From the NCBI GenBank assembly GCA_046757585.1, contig JBHHYR010000001.1:21069-85068 (forward strand): DNA of 64,000 bases, read 5' to 3'. The DNA comes from JBHHYR01 sp046757585. Its GTDB lineage: Bacteria > Desulfobacterota > Binatia > HRBIN30. Below the pieces are notes generated by a model. It was not told where the DNA came from. It was given only the letters and a program-made list of their open reading frames with translations, and did not search any database. Positions 8,824-17,654 of the stretch are shown piece by piece; positions within the stretch are counted from its first letter, which is position 1, and every line of letters starts with the position of its first letter. Position numbers and translations under genes: made by a program.

Positions 8824-11000
8824 TGCGGCGGTGCAGCTGCCGCGAAGTCGACGAAAATCGGCGAGGACCAGGCGCGCTCCCGCGCCGGGGCCGCACAGTT
8901 GTCGGACTCCTCTCGGCACAGCCTGACGCTCACGCAGGCGCCGCGCTCATCCCGCGTGCAGCGGAGCCCGGCCGCATTCACCTGCATGGTGGGGCTCTGA
9001 AGCGCTCGCACATAGTAGACCGTATCGCGCCTGTCGCGGGCGAAATCAGGGTCGGTAAACCGCACCGTGCAGGCCTCCTGCCCTCGCGCACAGGGAAGGA
9101 CTTTCCAGGGGTCCTCGATCAGCGGGCCGACCGGCTCGCCGGGTCGGATCTGCGGGCGGATGCGCACCACCTCGATCCGTTCGATCGGCAGACGCTGATC
9201 GGAAGGGTTGTAGCATTCGCCGTAGCAGAGCCTGGTGAGCAGACCCGGGGGCGCGCTGGCTGCCGTGTCGGCCGGGCAGCCGGGCTGCTGCTTGAAGCCA
9301 CCGATGGCGTGCACCTCGAATGTCGGATTGGTGTCGAGGGAGACCTCGGAACCCATGGGCAACCGCCGGCCCTTTGCGCTGAGCAGGTTGAACCAGAGCA
9401 GGATGCGTGCGCCAGAGGTGCCGTACACGTCGCGGCGCTCGAGCGCCTCCCAGATTGCCCGCCGCCCCCTCCCCCGAACGTGAACGGCCGCGAGCCCGCT
9501 GGCGTAAAAGAAGCTGTTCTGGCGTTCGTATTCCCAGAACGCCGGGCTGCGGCGCACCTTGCTGGTGGGCGTTCCCTTGTCGACCCCGAACAGCCAGCGG
9601 AAAGCACTCCCCCGGTCGTCGTCAGTGAATCCTTGCCGGATTTCCTTGTAACCGGTGCCGGGCTGCGCGCGGTGATCATCGCTCGACGCGAGCAGGCCAA
9701 AGCGGTAGCGCAGCGGATGTCTGGGATCATCGAAGTTGGTGAGGGCCAGCGCATACTGCACCGTCGCCCGCGGCCGGAGACTGAACGCCGGGTTGTAGCA
9801 ATCGCGGCACTGGCCGCAGTCGAGCCAGTCCTCCGGGCGTGCATCGGGAATGGTCTCATCCCCGTAGAGCCCCGCCGCCAGGAACGCCGCCCGTGCCCGC
9901 TCGACCGCCGCTTCACAGGCCGGAGTACCCGGCTGGGCGCAGCGCTCGTGTGCCAGCTCGCCGGCGCGCCAGCAGCACGGCAAGTAGTCGGGGCGCGGCT
10001 GCGGGCAGACGGGGGTCGTGCCCTGCCGCTCCTCCGGCCTGTAGTCACGATACTCCTCGTTGTTGCCGTGACCCGAGTACACCTCGATCAAGCGCTGGCG
10101 CTCGACGTCATGGTTGAGACGATCGAGCTGGTTCTCCCAGTGTGCCCCTGGCGGCACCATCAGCCCCCAGCCGGTACCGTGGGGGATGACCAGCACGTCG
10201 AAACCCCACTGACCCAGTTTCTCGAACAGCGTTTGCGGGTCAGGCGCCGCTTCGAGGCAATCGCGCGAGAGCGCACGCGAGTCCACGCCCGATGGGCAGA
10301 AATCCCCCCAGCCGAGATGCACCATCCACGACAGCAGACGGAGGTACCCGGAGGCGTGTAGGGGGTCGCGCAGGGCGGTGCCCGCTATGCCCGCGAAGTC
10401 GGGCCACTCCTGATCGGGGCCTGGCGGTTGGCGCGAAGAGATCGGGCGGGGCGGCAGGCGCTTCGGGTCGAGGTCACGGAAGATCACGTTCTTGTGACCG
10501 TAATACTTCGCTTCCGTCTCGGCCATCTGCGTCCACTCCCAGCCTGGGAAGACGACGAGGTCCGGATCGGCAGGGGGACCTGCCACGGCCTGGCACTGAC
10601 CCATCTCGGCGATGCTCTGGCGCCACATGTCGTTGGTGAGTGCTTCAGCGTGGTCCGTGATTGCGAAGAAGTCGAGGTTCGAACAGAAGCGCGCGAAGTC
10701 ACAGGCGTCGGCGATCGGATGCAGGCCGGTGTTGCGGCTGATCGGCAGCGCGGTGATGAAGGCATCGAACGACTTGGCCGTATGCACGTGCAGGTCGCCG
10801 AAGAGGATCTGCTCGGCCGGCCGAGCCCGGGGAGCGCCGCTGGTCACCGGCACGCGGTGTCTCGGCGGGTGTGACTTCGTTGGCTCGGACGGCCGCGAGC
10901 AGGCTGACTGCAGCAGCACACTGCTAACCAGCACCCACACCGAAATTACCGACTCCGCGTGCCGCGCCGGGAGCGGCCGTATCCGTTGAGCGTTCTTCAC
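8820..11000 (-). CDS. DUF3604 lipoprotein, PHP-like metal-dependent hydrolase fold
   Basis: Exported protein of 726 residues. The GTG start at 11000 is chosen because AGGAAG lies 9 nt upstream and the following residues form a lipoprotein signal (VLVSSVLLQSAC, lipobox Cys near residue 34). Downstream comes FGDLHVHTAKSFDA (His71, His73), FAITDHAEA and later SSDDHRAQPG, metal-ligand motifs of the DUF3604/PHP-type amidohydrolase family. Cysteines are frequent (for example DCGQCRDCYN), consistent with an extracytoplasmic protein with disulfides. It is the first gene of the operon DUF3604 - PPIase - HupE - lptF - lptG. The substrate is unknown. Confidence 0.85.
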   Translation of the reverse strand: MKNAQRIRPLPARHAESVISVWVLVSSVLLQSACSRPSEPTKSHPPRHRVPVTSGAPRARPAEQILFGDLHVHTAKSFDAFITALPISRNTGLHPIADACDFARFCSNLDFFAITDHAEALTNDMWRQSIAEMGQCQAVAGPPADPDLVVFPGWEWTQMAETEAKYYGHKNVIFRDLDPKRLPPRPISSRQPPGPDQEWPDFAGIAGTALRDPLHASGYLRLLSWMVHLGWGDFCPSGVDSRALSRDCLEAAPDPQTLFEKLGQWGFDVLVIPHGTGWGLMVPPGAHWENQLDRLNHDVERQRLIEVYSGHGNNEEYRDYRPEERQGTTPVCPQPRPDYLPCCWRAGELAHERCAQPGTPACEAAVERARAAFLAAGLYGDETIPDARPEDWLDCGQCRDCYNPAFSLRPRATVQYALALTNFDDPRHPLRYRFGLLASSDDHRAQPGTGYKEIRQGFTDDDRGSAFRWLFGVDKGTPTSKVRRSPAFWEYERQNSFFYASGLAAVHVRGRGRRAIWEALERRDVYGTSGARILLWFNLLSAKGRRLPMGSEVSLDTNPTFEVHAIGGFKQQPGCPADTAASAPPGLLTRLCYGECYNPSDQRLPIERIEVVRIRPQIRPGEPVGPLIEDPWKVLPCARGQEACTVRFTDPDFARDRRDTVYYVRALQSPTMQVNAAGLRCTRDERGACVSVRLCREESDNCAAPARERAWSSPIFVDFAAAAPPQ

Positions 11001-11184
11001 ACCATCGCTTCCTAGATCGATCCGCTTCCGGTCGTCAACCCGACTCTCCCACGCCACCGGCCAACGCGCAGCGGCATCGGTGCCGCCCAGAACTGAGGAG
11101 GAAAAGCTGTGATTATCAAGTGAGCCGCACCGGCAAGCATCCCGTCTCTGGCCGCGGACGACATTGCCAGTGCGAAACGTCCTT

Positions 11185-12306
11185 TTACCTCGCGGCTCTG
11201 TGAGGTATCGGTCGGGGGCTGGTCTGTGGTCGCTGCCGCTGCATGACCGGCCGGCTTTGCCGGGCCACCCACGGGCTGTATCCCTTGAAGCGCCTCGGAG
11301 CGTAGAGCCACACGCGCCTGCACAGGCCGCGCCAGGCCGCACGGCGCAACGGCGACCGCCACAAGCCTTGCCAAGCCGCCCACCAGAGCTTCGTCGGTGC
11401 ATACCAGCACACCTTGAGCCAGAACAACCCGAGCACCTGCGAGAACGCTGGCTCTGGATAGCAGCGCGCAATCTGGTTGGCAGCACGCAGCTGGAGCAGC
11501 CACGCTCTGGCCCAATCGAGATACGCGCGACCCGGCGTGAAGCCCATCTTCTGCATGCGGCGCAGGAGGTAATGCCGTTGGAGGTCGCTGGCGGTAAACC
11601 GGATGCCGAGGCCGGTCAGCTGTGCGGCAAAAATAGTGAGGCGCCGCTCTGCTATCTGCGTTCCCCTACGCTGGGTCGTGCGGCCTCCGTGCATCCTCCG
11701 CCGCACCAGAACTTCCGGCAGAGTTGCAAGCTTGTGGTCCGCTACGATGCGGACCCACAGGTCGAAATCCGAGCCCAGGTCGTACTCCTCATGATGGCCG
11801 TACTGCCGTATGACGGCCGTGCGAGCCATACTCGCGGAATTCTCCAAACAGGAGCGGAAGAGCCGTTCGGCTGCAATGTCATCCGCCGCGATGGGCTTGC
11901 GCTTGACCCGTCTCAGCGAGCGGCCCTGCTCATCCATGCGCCTGATCCAGGCACCCACTGCGGCGTACTCGCGGTGGCGGTCCAGGAAAGCCACCTGCTT
12001 GGCAAGCCGCTCCGGATAGGCGCAGTCATCGCTATCCAGAAACGCCAGGTATTCGCCACGTGCGAGTTCAATACCTGCATTGCGCGTTCTGGGGATGCCG
12101 AGGTTGGCCGTGTTACAGACCAGGCGAATACGCCGGTCGCGGTACGAGCGCACAATCTCCCGCGTTGCGTCAGTCGAGCCGTCATCGATCACGAGCAGCT
12201 CAAAATCCGTGAAGGTCTGGACCAGGATACTGTCGATCGCGTCGGCGACGTAGCGTTCCCGATTGTATACAGGGATCAGCACCGTGACCTTTGGTGATCT
12301 ATTCAT
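11185..12306 (-). CDS. Family 2 glycosyltransferase
   Basis: GT-A fold sugar transferase of 373 residues. The N-terminus has VTVLIPVYNRE (about 7-17), VIDDGSTDAT (about 39-48), the acceptor-side NLGIPRTRNAG, and AFLDSDD (D-x-D metal site near residue 91), all in GT2 order. The C-terminal third is Trp/Arg-rich with weak amphipathic helices and no clear domain. Starts at 12306 (ATG) or 12321 (GTG) are possible; neither has a strong ribosome site. It stands at the downstream end of the minus-strand sulfotransferase/glycan genes and is separated from them by a 500-base gap that holds a gene remnant. Confidence 0.88.
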   Translation of the reverse strand: MNRSPKVTVLIPVYNRERYVADAIDSILVQTFTDFELLVIDDGSTDATREIVRSYRDRRIRLVCNTANLGIPRTRNAGIELARGEYLAFLDSDDCAYPERLAKQVAFLDRHREYAAVGAWIRRMDEQGRSLRRVKRKPIAADDIAAERLFRSCLENSASMARTAVIRQYGHHEEYDLGSDFDLWVRIVADHKLATLPEVLVRRRMHGGRTTQRRGTQIAERRLTIFAAQLTGLGIRFTASDLQRHYLLRRMQKMGFTPGRAYLDWARAWLLQLRAANQIARCYPEPAFSQVLGLFWLKVCWYAPTKLWWAAWQGLWRSPLRRAAWRGLCRRVWLYAPRRFKGYSPWVARQSRPVMQRQRPQTSPRPIPHRAAR

Positions 12307-12321
12307 GGTGGTGAGCAGCAC

Positions 12322-12817
12322 GCTGTGAAAATCCGGCCGGTCGAGATCTCTGCCTGAGTCGGAGGAAGGACCGGAAAATCTTCTTTGCTGCCGGATTCGC
12401 GGAGTTGGGAAGCAGGTATCTCATGTCCCGACGAGCAGGTCGCGCATGCGATTGGCACTTTCCTCAACCAAGCTCAGCGAGCGTCTCGTTCGCGCCAATC
12501 CACGTTTCAGCGTCCTGCTCGGCGGTGAAATAGCCCCGCGTGCCCACCCGCCTTTTCGCGCCGCATATTGAAGTGGTCGGGCGGTCTGGAACCTGTAACA
12601 CTGATTGTTCTCCAACGCGTACTCCCCTGTCCGTGGCTGTGCTGGTAGCACGGAACTGCGAGCGACAGCAACCCGCCGAGGTACCCTGACCGCCGGGAAG
12701 AACGGGTTGCCCATGTGAGGCGGGACTTTCATACCCCACCGGGCGCGGCGCTGGATGGAGCCCGCGCGCTACACCATGGCGCGCACGAACGATACTCTCT
12801 TGCGGCGAGGTGGCGAG
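12322..12817. other. Gene-poor stretch containing a sulfotransferase remnant
   Basis: Nearly 500 bases with no intact gene. The part at 12464-12618 encodes, in two adjacent minus-strand frames, the C-terminal end of a sulfotransferase (separate entry). The rest shows no supported feature; the GT2 promoter probably lies in 12322-12460. Confidence 0.5.
12464..12618 (-). pseudogene. Decayed sulfotransferase C-terminus (frameshifted remnant)
   Basis: Reading the minus strand from 12618 gives ALENNQCYRF, then ARKGGWARG. A one-base shift near 12535 then gives RGYFTAEQDAETWIGANETL, ending AELG and a stop. The joined text matches the usual C-terminal end of P-loop sulfotransferases (RKG..G.W..YFTPEQ......L..LG) and resembles the intact neighbour at 13822-14742, which ends RRGKVGGYRDYFTPEQ. 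The upstream part of the gene, with the PAPS-binding P-loop, is absent. It is best read as the leftover of a third tandem sulfotransferase. Confidence 0.6.
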
Positions 12818-13819
12818 TCACGCCCGGCGCAGCTTGCGCCAGAGCGCCGGCACGAGCTGCAACGGACCCAAGGGATTGCGCTGGGCGCGCCGCAGCTCGG
12901 CTTCCACCTGGTCGATGTGCCGCAGCACCGGCGCCATCGCGGCGACCCCGTGCTCGATACGTTGCCAGTCTTCCCACAGCTCGGCCGCGTGCGGACCAAC
13001 TTCGTCAGTCGCGAGGCGCCGCAGCCATCGGTACGCGTCGCGGGTCAAGACATTGACGCGGCCGTCGCACCCCAGATCATCATCGCTGAACTGGCTGTGT
13101 CGCATGCTGCGGCGCAAAAACTCCGCTGCGTACGTTTGGATCGCGTTCTTCGTGCCGGCAGTCACAGGAATGTCCAGCGCCCCGGCCACCCGTTCCATCT
13201 GAGCCACGGGATTCGCCATGAGGAGGTCGTAGTCGACCACGACGAAGGGCCGCTCCTGGATCCGCCGGAAATAGGGCACGACATTCACCAGCCACTCGAG
13301 ATCACTGTGCTCTTGCCTACCGCGGCGTGGGTCGAGCTTCGCCCGAGACCGGGCAACGCTCAACGGATTGCGCACGGCCACGACGTAACGCACATCCAAA
13401 TCCAGAGATCGATAGACGTCTTCCCAGAACGGCAGCAGGCGCAGCGTGCGCCCGTACTTGTAGCCCCACAGCGGGTAGCGGCCGAAGCGGCGTCGGATGG
13501 TTTCCACAGCTTCCTGGTGCAACGCCTGCACCGGTGGCGCACGCCACTGGTCCGGCTCGATCAGGGCGACGCTGTCGGCTCTGAGGACCAGAATCCTGCG
13601 TAGGCGTTTGTTGATGGCAAGCAAGCTTTGGTCTTCAAAGAAACCGGTTGGGTTTTTCCCGCCGGCCGGCTTGAGGTGATCACCGAGTTCTATCCCGAGC
13701 GCCTGCAGGCCGCGTGTAATGGCACTGGTGCCGCTGCGGCCGGCGCCGACGACGACCATAGCGCGCGCTTCCGACAGCGTGCGGGCTTCCGTCGCGACCC
13801 GGCTGGCTGCTGCAGGCAT
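12818..13819 (-). CDS. Sulfotransferase family protein
   Basis: Predicted PAPS-dependent sulfotransferase of 333 residues. The 5'-phosphosulfate loop is VVVGAGRSGTSA (about 22-33), and the 3'-phosphate-binding segment is VVAVRNPLSVARSRAKL, with Arg and Ser at the expected places. This GxGRSGTS form is typical of the broad 'sulfotransferase family 3' type acting on carbohydrates or lipids. The start at 13819 follows the stop of the next sulfotransferase gene by two bases, so the pair is one transcription unit. The glycan context suggests sulfation of an exported polysaccharide or glycolipid. Confidence 0.82.
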   Translation of the reverse strand: MPAAASRVATEARTLSEARAMVVVGAGRSGTSAITRGLQALGIELGDHLKPAGGKNPTGFFEDQSLLAINKRLRRILVLRADSVALIEPDQWRAPPVQALHQEAVETIRRRFGRYPLWGYKYGRTLRLLPFWEDVYRSLDLDVRYVVAVRNPLSVARSRAKLDPRRGRQEHSDLEWLVNVVPYFRRIQERPFVVVDYDLLMANPVAQMERVAGALDIPVTAGTKNAIQTYAAEFLRRSMRHSQFSDDDLGCDGRVNVLTRDAYRWLRRLATDEVGPHAAELWEDWQRIEHGVAAMAPVLRHIDQVEAELRRAQRNPLGPLQLVPALWRKLRRA

Positions 13820-13821
13820 GG

Positions 13822-14742
13822 TCAGTACCCGAAAGTGGAAGAAAGCCGGCTGCGGACGAGCGCGTCCATTTCGGCAGTTTGCTCAGGGGTAAAGTAATCG
13901 CGGTAGCCACCCACTTTGCCACGCCGCACCTTGAAGGAATCCGGATCATTCGGGTTGTGAAGTCTCAACCCCCAGTTCGAGAAATAGTGCGTTCGTTCCA
14001 ACTGCTTCAAGTTGTCGAAGGCGGCAAACGCGACCGCGTCTTCGATCGCCTCGTCCCCGAACGACTCGCCCATGAAAGAAGTCAACCGTCTCATGGTGTC
14101 CGCCGGACGAGCGCGCAAATCTTCGTAGCGGAGCAGGAACCGCGGCGCGATCTGGGAAAGATTTCGCTCCCAGCGGTTCAAGTACGCCACGAGGGCGGGC
14201 AGGCCGAGCTCGGGATGCATGACGAACTCCCACATCGGAATGGCTGCCGGGTCGACCGGCTGGCGCAGGGTGTGCGCGATCAGTTCGCGCTTGTAGGCGC
14301 TGATCCGTTTCGTGAATTGCAGGTACCACGACACCGCGACGTCGCAAGGGTGACGGGCCAGGAACACAACCTTCTTGCGATCCCACCCCGACTGTACCGC
14401 GAGGGACGCAAAGGATCTCTCGAGCACGCCTTCGTACGTATAGTGGCCATTGGTGATCAGGAATCTCGGCAGCGCTGGGTTGCGGTTGTAAAGCTCATCG
14501 GTCTTCACGATCCGCCGTGACGGTAGGCCGTATTTCACCTGGTACAGCCGAGAAACCATGACCCGCAGCCAGGTACCGCCGCTCTTCGGATGCACGACGA
14601 TGACAATGTCCGCTCGGGCGGCCTTGGCAAGCTGAAAACGGGACAGCAGCCGAAACCGAGCAGGGAGTCGAAGTGGTTTCGGGAGTCCGGCGGTCGAAGC
14701 CAGAATGGCGGCATGCTTCAGCACGTCAGGGACTTGAGTCAT
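13822..14742 (-). CDS. Sulfotransferase domain protein
   Basis: Second PAPS-dependent sulfotransferase, 306 residues. It has the 5'-PSB loop HPKSGGTWLR (about 51-60), the 3'-PB motif LARHPCDVAVSWY (about 128-140), and the C-terminal RRGKVGGYRDYFTPEQ that closes over PAPS, so all expected parts are present. This sub-type is closer to the cytosolic aryl/alcohol sulfotransferase family than its downstream neighbour. Being two non-identical sulfotransferases in tandem, they may act on different positions of one product. The start at 14742 (ATG) leaves a 54-base gap to the oxygenase gene upstream. Confidence 0.85.
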   Translation of the reverse strand: MTQVPDVLKHAAILASTAGLPKPLRLPARFRLLSRFQLAKAARADIVIVVHPKSGGTWLRVMVSRLYQVKYGLPSRRIVKTDELYNRNPALPRFLITNGHYTYEGVLERSFASLAVQSGWDRKKVVFLARHPCDVAVSWYLQFTKRISAYKRELIAHTLRQPVDPAAIPMWEFVMHPELGLPALVAYLNRWERNLSQIAPRFLLRYEDLRARPADTMRRLTSFMGESFGDEAIEDAVAFAAFDNLKQLERTHYFSNWGLRLHNPNDPDSFKVRRGKVGGYRDYFTPEQTAEMDALVRSRLSSTFGY

Positions 14743-14796
14743 GGTGTCGCCAGATGCACGCGCATGCGAGCCTGCTTGTCCGCACGGATCTGAACG

Positions 14797-15510
14797 CTAG
14801 TACCGCTGGTGCTGCAGGCCGACCGCGCGGAGCAGGCGGTCGATCGGCCTGAACCGGTTGATCACGACAATGAACACCTTACGCAGGCGATCCTGCGGGC
14901 AATGGATTTCGCGCACGCCATGCCACGATTGCTGCGTACGCGCGAACAGTACACTGCGGTTGCCCAGCGCCTGCGTGGAAATCACCTGCTGAAAGTCGTC
15001 GAACTCGGGGGCTGACGCACGCTTGAAACGTCCCCCATCGTCGAGCACCAATGTCTCTCCTCCCCAAGCGGGGTCCCAGTCCTCGGTGGTGTTGAAGTAG
15101 AAGATGTGCGAGCCGAGCTTGCGTTTGGCATCGCAGTGGGGCGAAACGGAACACCCGTTCGGCGTGTAGTGCCAATGAAACCCCACATCGAGGGAGTCGA
15201 CACGGAGCATCCGGCGTAAGAAGCCTTGGTATTTCTTGCCCCGCAACTCCGCGATGAATTCCTTCCAGGGGGACGCAACATCAAGATCATCGCTGTAATC
15301 GAGGTAGTAGCGATCGTGGCTTTTCTGGCCGTGAGAACGTTTCTTGCCGAAGAATGGCTTGAAACGGGAGACATCGGGGAGTGTTTCGAGCAAGCGCCGG
15401 TACCCTATCGTCGTCAGAAGCCCCTCGGGGTTGATCCAAGGATAGGGCTTCTGCGACCGGAAAGCATCGGCGCTAATCGCTGCCAGACGGTCGAAATCCA
15501 AGTATGTCAT
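14797..15510 (-). CDS. 2-oxoglutarate/Fe(II)-dependent dioxygenase-like protein
   Basis: Predicted non-haem iron hydroxylase, 237 residues from the ATG at 15510. A double-stranded beta-helix core is suggested by SPHCDAKRKLGSHIFYFN (H-x-D at His125/Asp127), GGETLVL, and QQSWHGVREI (distal His near 197), followed by a basic residue (Arg near 210) for 2-oxoglutarate. I chose 15510 because AGGGA lies 6 nt upstream. An earlier ATG at 15573 adds 21 residues but has no ribosome site, and the frame before it runs into a repeat element. It is grouped with sulfotransferases, so hydroxylation of a glycan or lipid before sulfation is possible. Confidence 0.75.
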   Translation of the reverse strand: MTYLDFDRLAAISADAFRSQKPYPWINPEGLLTTIGYRRLLETLPDVSRFKPFFGKKRSHGQKSHDRYYLDYSDDLDVASPWKEFIAELRGKKYQGFLRRMLRVDSLDVGFHWHYTPNGCSVSPHCDAKRKLGSHIFYFNTTEDWDPAWGGETLVLDDGGRFKRASAPEFDDFQQVISTQALGNRSVLFARTQQSWHGVREIHCPQDRLRKVFIVVINRFRPIDRLLRAVGLQHQRY

Positions 15511-15586
15511 GGCATCCCTGTTGCGCTGAAACGCTCTTTCATGAACCAGATCGACCCCAAGTATAGAAGACATGGCGGGCAAGTCT

Positions 15587-15751
15587 AGCAGTCCGTCGAA
15601 AAACAGGCGCCGTAGCGAGGGCGAGCGATTTTCCGTCAGATCAAGGCGCCGAACCGGAGGCAAATCCGATGATTTTGTTGAGGATTCGGCAACGCAGAGC
15701 TGGCGGAAAATAGCCGCCCGCAGTAGGGGCCCTGTTTTTCAACGGGCTGCT
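15587..15751. mobile_element. MITE-like repeat, copy A (165 bp, terminal inverted repeats)
   Basis: It starts AGCAGTCCGT and ends CAACGGGCTGCT. The two ends are inverted repeats of about 20 bases (core CCGTTGAAAAACAG, here with one change on the left). The interior matches copies B and C at 46229-46393 and 46394-46558 along its whole length. It contains no gene of its own; a chance open frame on the minus strand reads PPVRRLDLT. The left end is preceded by CT, giving CTAG at the boundary. It sits 17 bases past the stop of the ELM1 gene and upstream of the oxygenase gene. Confidence 0.85.
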
Positions 15752-15768
15752 GGCCCGTGGTGGACGCG

Positions 15769-16923
15769 CTAATCAGCCAGCAGGGCACGAACGCGGGCGA
15801 CCGCGCGCGCCATGTCGTCCAGAGGCTGCCGCCGCACGGTGTCTGCGCTCTCGCCCAGCCGTGTCACCAAGCCGCGTACCTTGAGCGCCCGGTGGTACGC
15901 GTCAAAGTCACGTCGCGGCTTGATCAGCCCCAGATCTACCCGTCGATCATACCGGCCGGCCGGCCCGTCCGCGGGCGCGGCCGCGCCAGCCGCGTCGCTA
16001 CGGTCCACCTGCAGCTGGCCGCCAGGGCGCAGAAAGGTGCGCACCGCGAATCGCCAGCCGGCCCGTCGCGGCCATTCGAACAACGCCACTGGCTTGGCAG
16101 TCGCGCACGCTTCCACGAGCATCGACGCGCTGTCCGCGGTGACAATGAAGCGATCCGCTAGCGCGAGAAACGCTAGATAGGGATTCTCTGGGTCATGCGG
16201 GTGCCAGCGGTGGCAGTACGCGGGACATGTGACGGCGGCCAACAGCGCGTCGGCGGCGGCCACCGGCGTGCGCGGGCTGGTGCTGAGCAGGAGCGATCCA
16301 CCGCTGGCGCGCACCTGGGCGCTGGCCTCGCGAGCGAGACGTGCCGCGGTGACCGGATCGAGCACGTACGAGGAGCTGTTTCCACCTACGAAGAGAGCCG
16401 TGTACGGCCGCACGAACCCCTCGAGCCGTGATGCCCAGCGAGACGCGGCCTCGGCCAGCCGCTCAGGGGCAAGGCGATTCAACGGTGCCGTCAGATGCAA
16501 CACGTTCGGACGCTGCGGCAAACAATACTGGGGCAGCGTGATGACGAGATCGAATAGGGCCAGCGGCGCCTGGGTATGCAGGAGATGCACGAGCCGGGTG
16601 TGGCCCGCCGACTGCTTCTTGATCCATCGCGCTACCGGTACGCTGCGCCGCGAGGCGGCGATCACCAGGTCCGGCCAGGGCGGCCTCAGCGGACTCGATC
16701 TACGGTGGTTCAGGCTCAGCAGCGAAGCGCCAAGCAACAAGTTGGGGCAACGGTTCAATGGGTTGTGCACCAGCTGTTTGGTCTCGTAGGGCCATCCCAG
16801 GGCGGCTGCCAGGCTCAACATCTGTCCGTTTCCGCCGGTTCCCTTGCCCAAGAGAACCCACACCGTCGGTGGGGATGCCCGGCATGCGGTCTCCGTTAGC
16901 GGAGCACCTTCTTCAGAATCCAT
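15769..16923 (-). CDS. ELM1-family putative nucleoside-diphosphate-sugar binding protein
   Basis: Protein of 384 residues of the ELM1/GtrOC-like family (annotated as 'mitochondrial fission ELM1' in eukaryotes and as a putative glycosyltransferase in bacteria). Family features seen: WVLLGKGTGGNGQMLSLAAALG at the N-terminus, PDLVIAASRRSVPVARWIKK, the helix-loop LFVGGNSSSYVLD, and FIVTADSASMLVEA (GT-B-like donor-site loop). The second member, fused to other domains, lies at 17655-20192 and shares these motifs closely. Its start overlaps the end of gpmA by 28 bases. The biochemical function is not established. Confidence 0.75.
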   Translation of the reverse strand: MDSEEGAPLTETACRASPPTVWVLLGKGTGGNGQMLSLAAALGWPYETKQLVHNPLNRCPNLLLGASLLSLNHRRSSPLRPPWPDLVIAASRRSVPVARWIKKQSAGHTRLVHLLHTQAPLALFDLVITLPQYCLPQRPNVLHLTAPLNRLAPERLAEAASRWASRLEGFVRPYTALFVGGNSSSYVLDPVTAARLAREASAQVRASGGSLLLSTSPRTPVAAADALLAAVTCPAYCHRWHPHDPENPYLAFLALADRFIVTADSASMLVEACATAKPVALFEWPRRAGWRFAVRTFLRPGGQLQVDRSDAAGAAAPADGPAGRYDRRVDLGLIKPRRDFDAYHRALKVRGLVTRLGESADTVRRQPLDDMARAVARVRALLAD

Positions 16924-17630
16924 TCGAGAAGTTCGGGACGGCGTCGGAGATAATAGTGCCGCAGCGGCCGCACGTCGCGGTTCAGTTCGTACACCAGGGG
17001 CTCGCCGGTTGGAACATGGATGGCGGGCACCTCCGCGTCGGGGATATCGTCGAGATACTTGATGAGTCCCCGCAGAGTGTTGCCGTGTGCGACGACGAGG
17101 ATCTGTTTGCCGCGTCGGAGCTCCGGCACGATGGTATCATGCCAATAGGGGAGGAGGCGCGTCACAGTGTCTTTCAGGCTTTCGGTGTGCGGGAGTGCAG
17201 CCGTGCCGAGCGCGGCATAGCGTGGGTCAAACCCCGGGTAGCGGGCGTCGCCCCTGTCGAGTGGGGGGGGCGGCACGGCGAAGTGCCGTTGCCAGACGAG
17301 CACCTGTCTAGCACCGTACTTCCGCACGGCCTCCCACCGGCTCAACCCCTGCAACGCTCCGTAATGCCGTTCGTTCAGACACCAGCTCTGCTGGACGGGG
17401 ACGCACGCGAAATTCATGGTTTCAAGCACGATCCGCAGTGTTTCGGTCGCGCGTTTCAGACAGGAAGTGAAGCACAGATCAAACGCAAATCCCTTCGCTC
17501 TCAACAGACGTCCCGCCCGCTTCGCCTGCGCCACGCCACGCCTGCTCAGAGCGACATCGGTCCAGCCGGTGAACCGTCTCTCGCGGTTCCAAACGCTTTC
17601 GCCGTGGCGCAGGAGTGTGAGCTTGACCAT
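16896..17630 (-). CDS. gpmA: 2,3-bisphosphoglycerate-dependent phosphoglycerate mutase
   Basis: Glycolytic/gluconeogenic enzyme interconverting 3- and 2-phosphoglycerate, 244 residues, the normal length. The phosphohistidine motif LRHGESVWN is at residues 7-15, FTGWTDVALS follows, LNERHYGALQG carries the catalytic Glu and Arg/His set, and VVAHGNTLRG holds the second histidine. The C-terminal tail is intact. Odd point: a housekeeping enzyme sits between two ELM1-type genes in a glycan locus, overlapping the downstream one by 28 bases and lying 24 bases after the upstream one, so it is probably cotranscribed with them. Confidence 0.93.
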   Translation of the reverse strand: MVKLTLLRHGESVWNRERRFTGWTDVALSRRGVAQAKRAGRLLRAKGFAFDLCFTSCLKRATETLRIVLETMNFACVPVQQSWCLNERHYGALQGLSRWEAVRKYGARQVLVWQRHFAVPPPPLDRGDARYPGFDPRYAALGTAALPHTESLKDTVTRLLPYWHDTIVPELRRGKQILVVAHGNTLRGLIKYLDDIPDAEVPAIHVPTGEPLVYELNRDVRPLRHYYLRRRPELLEWILKKVLR

Positions 17631-17654
17631 CGTCGTTCATCGGCTCCTCGACGA

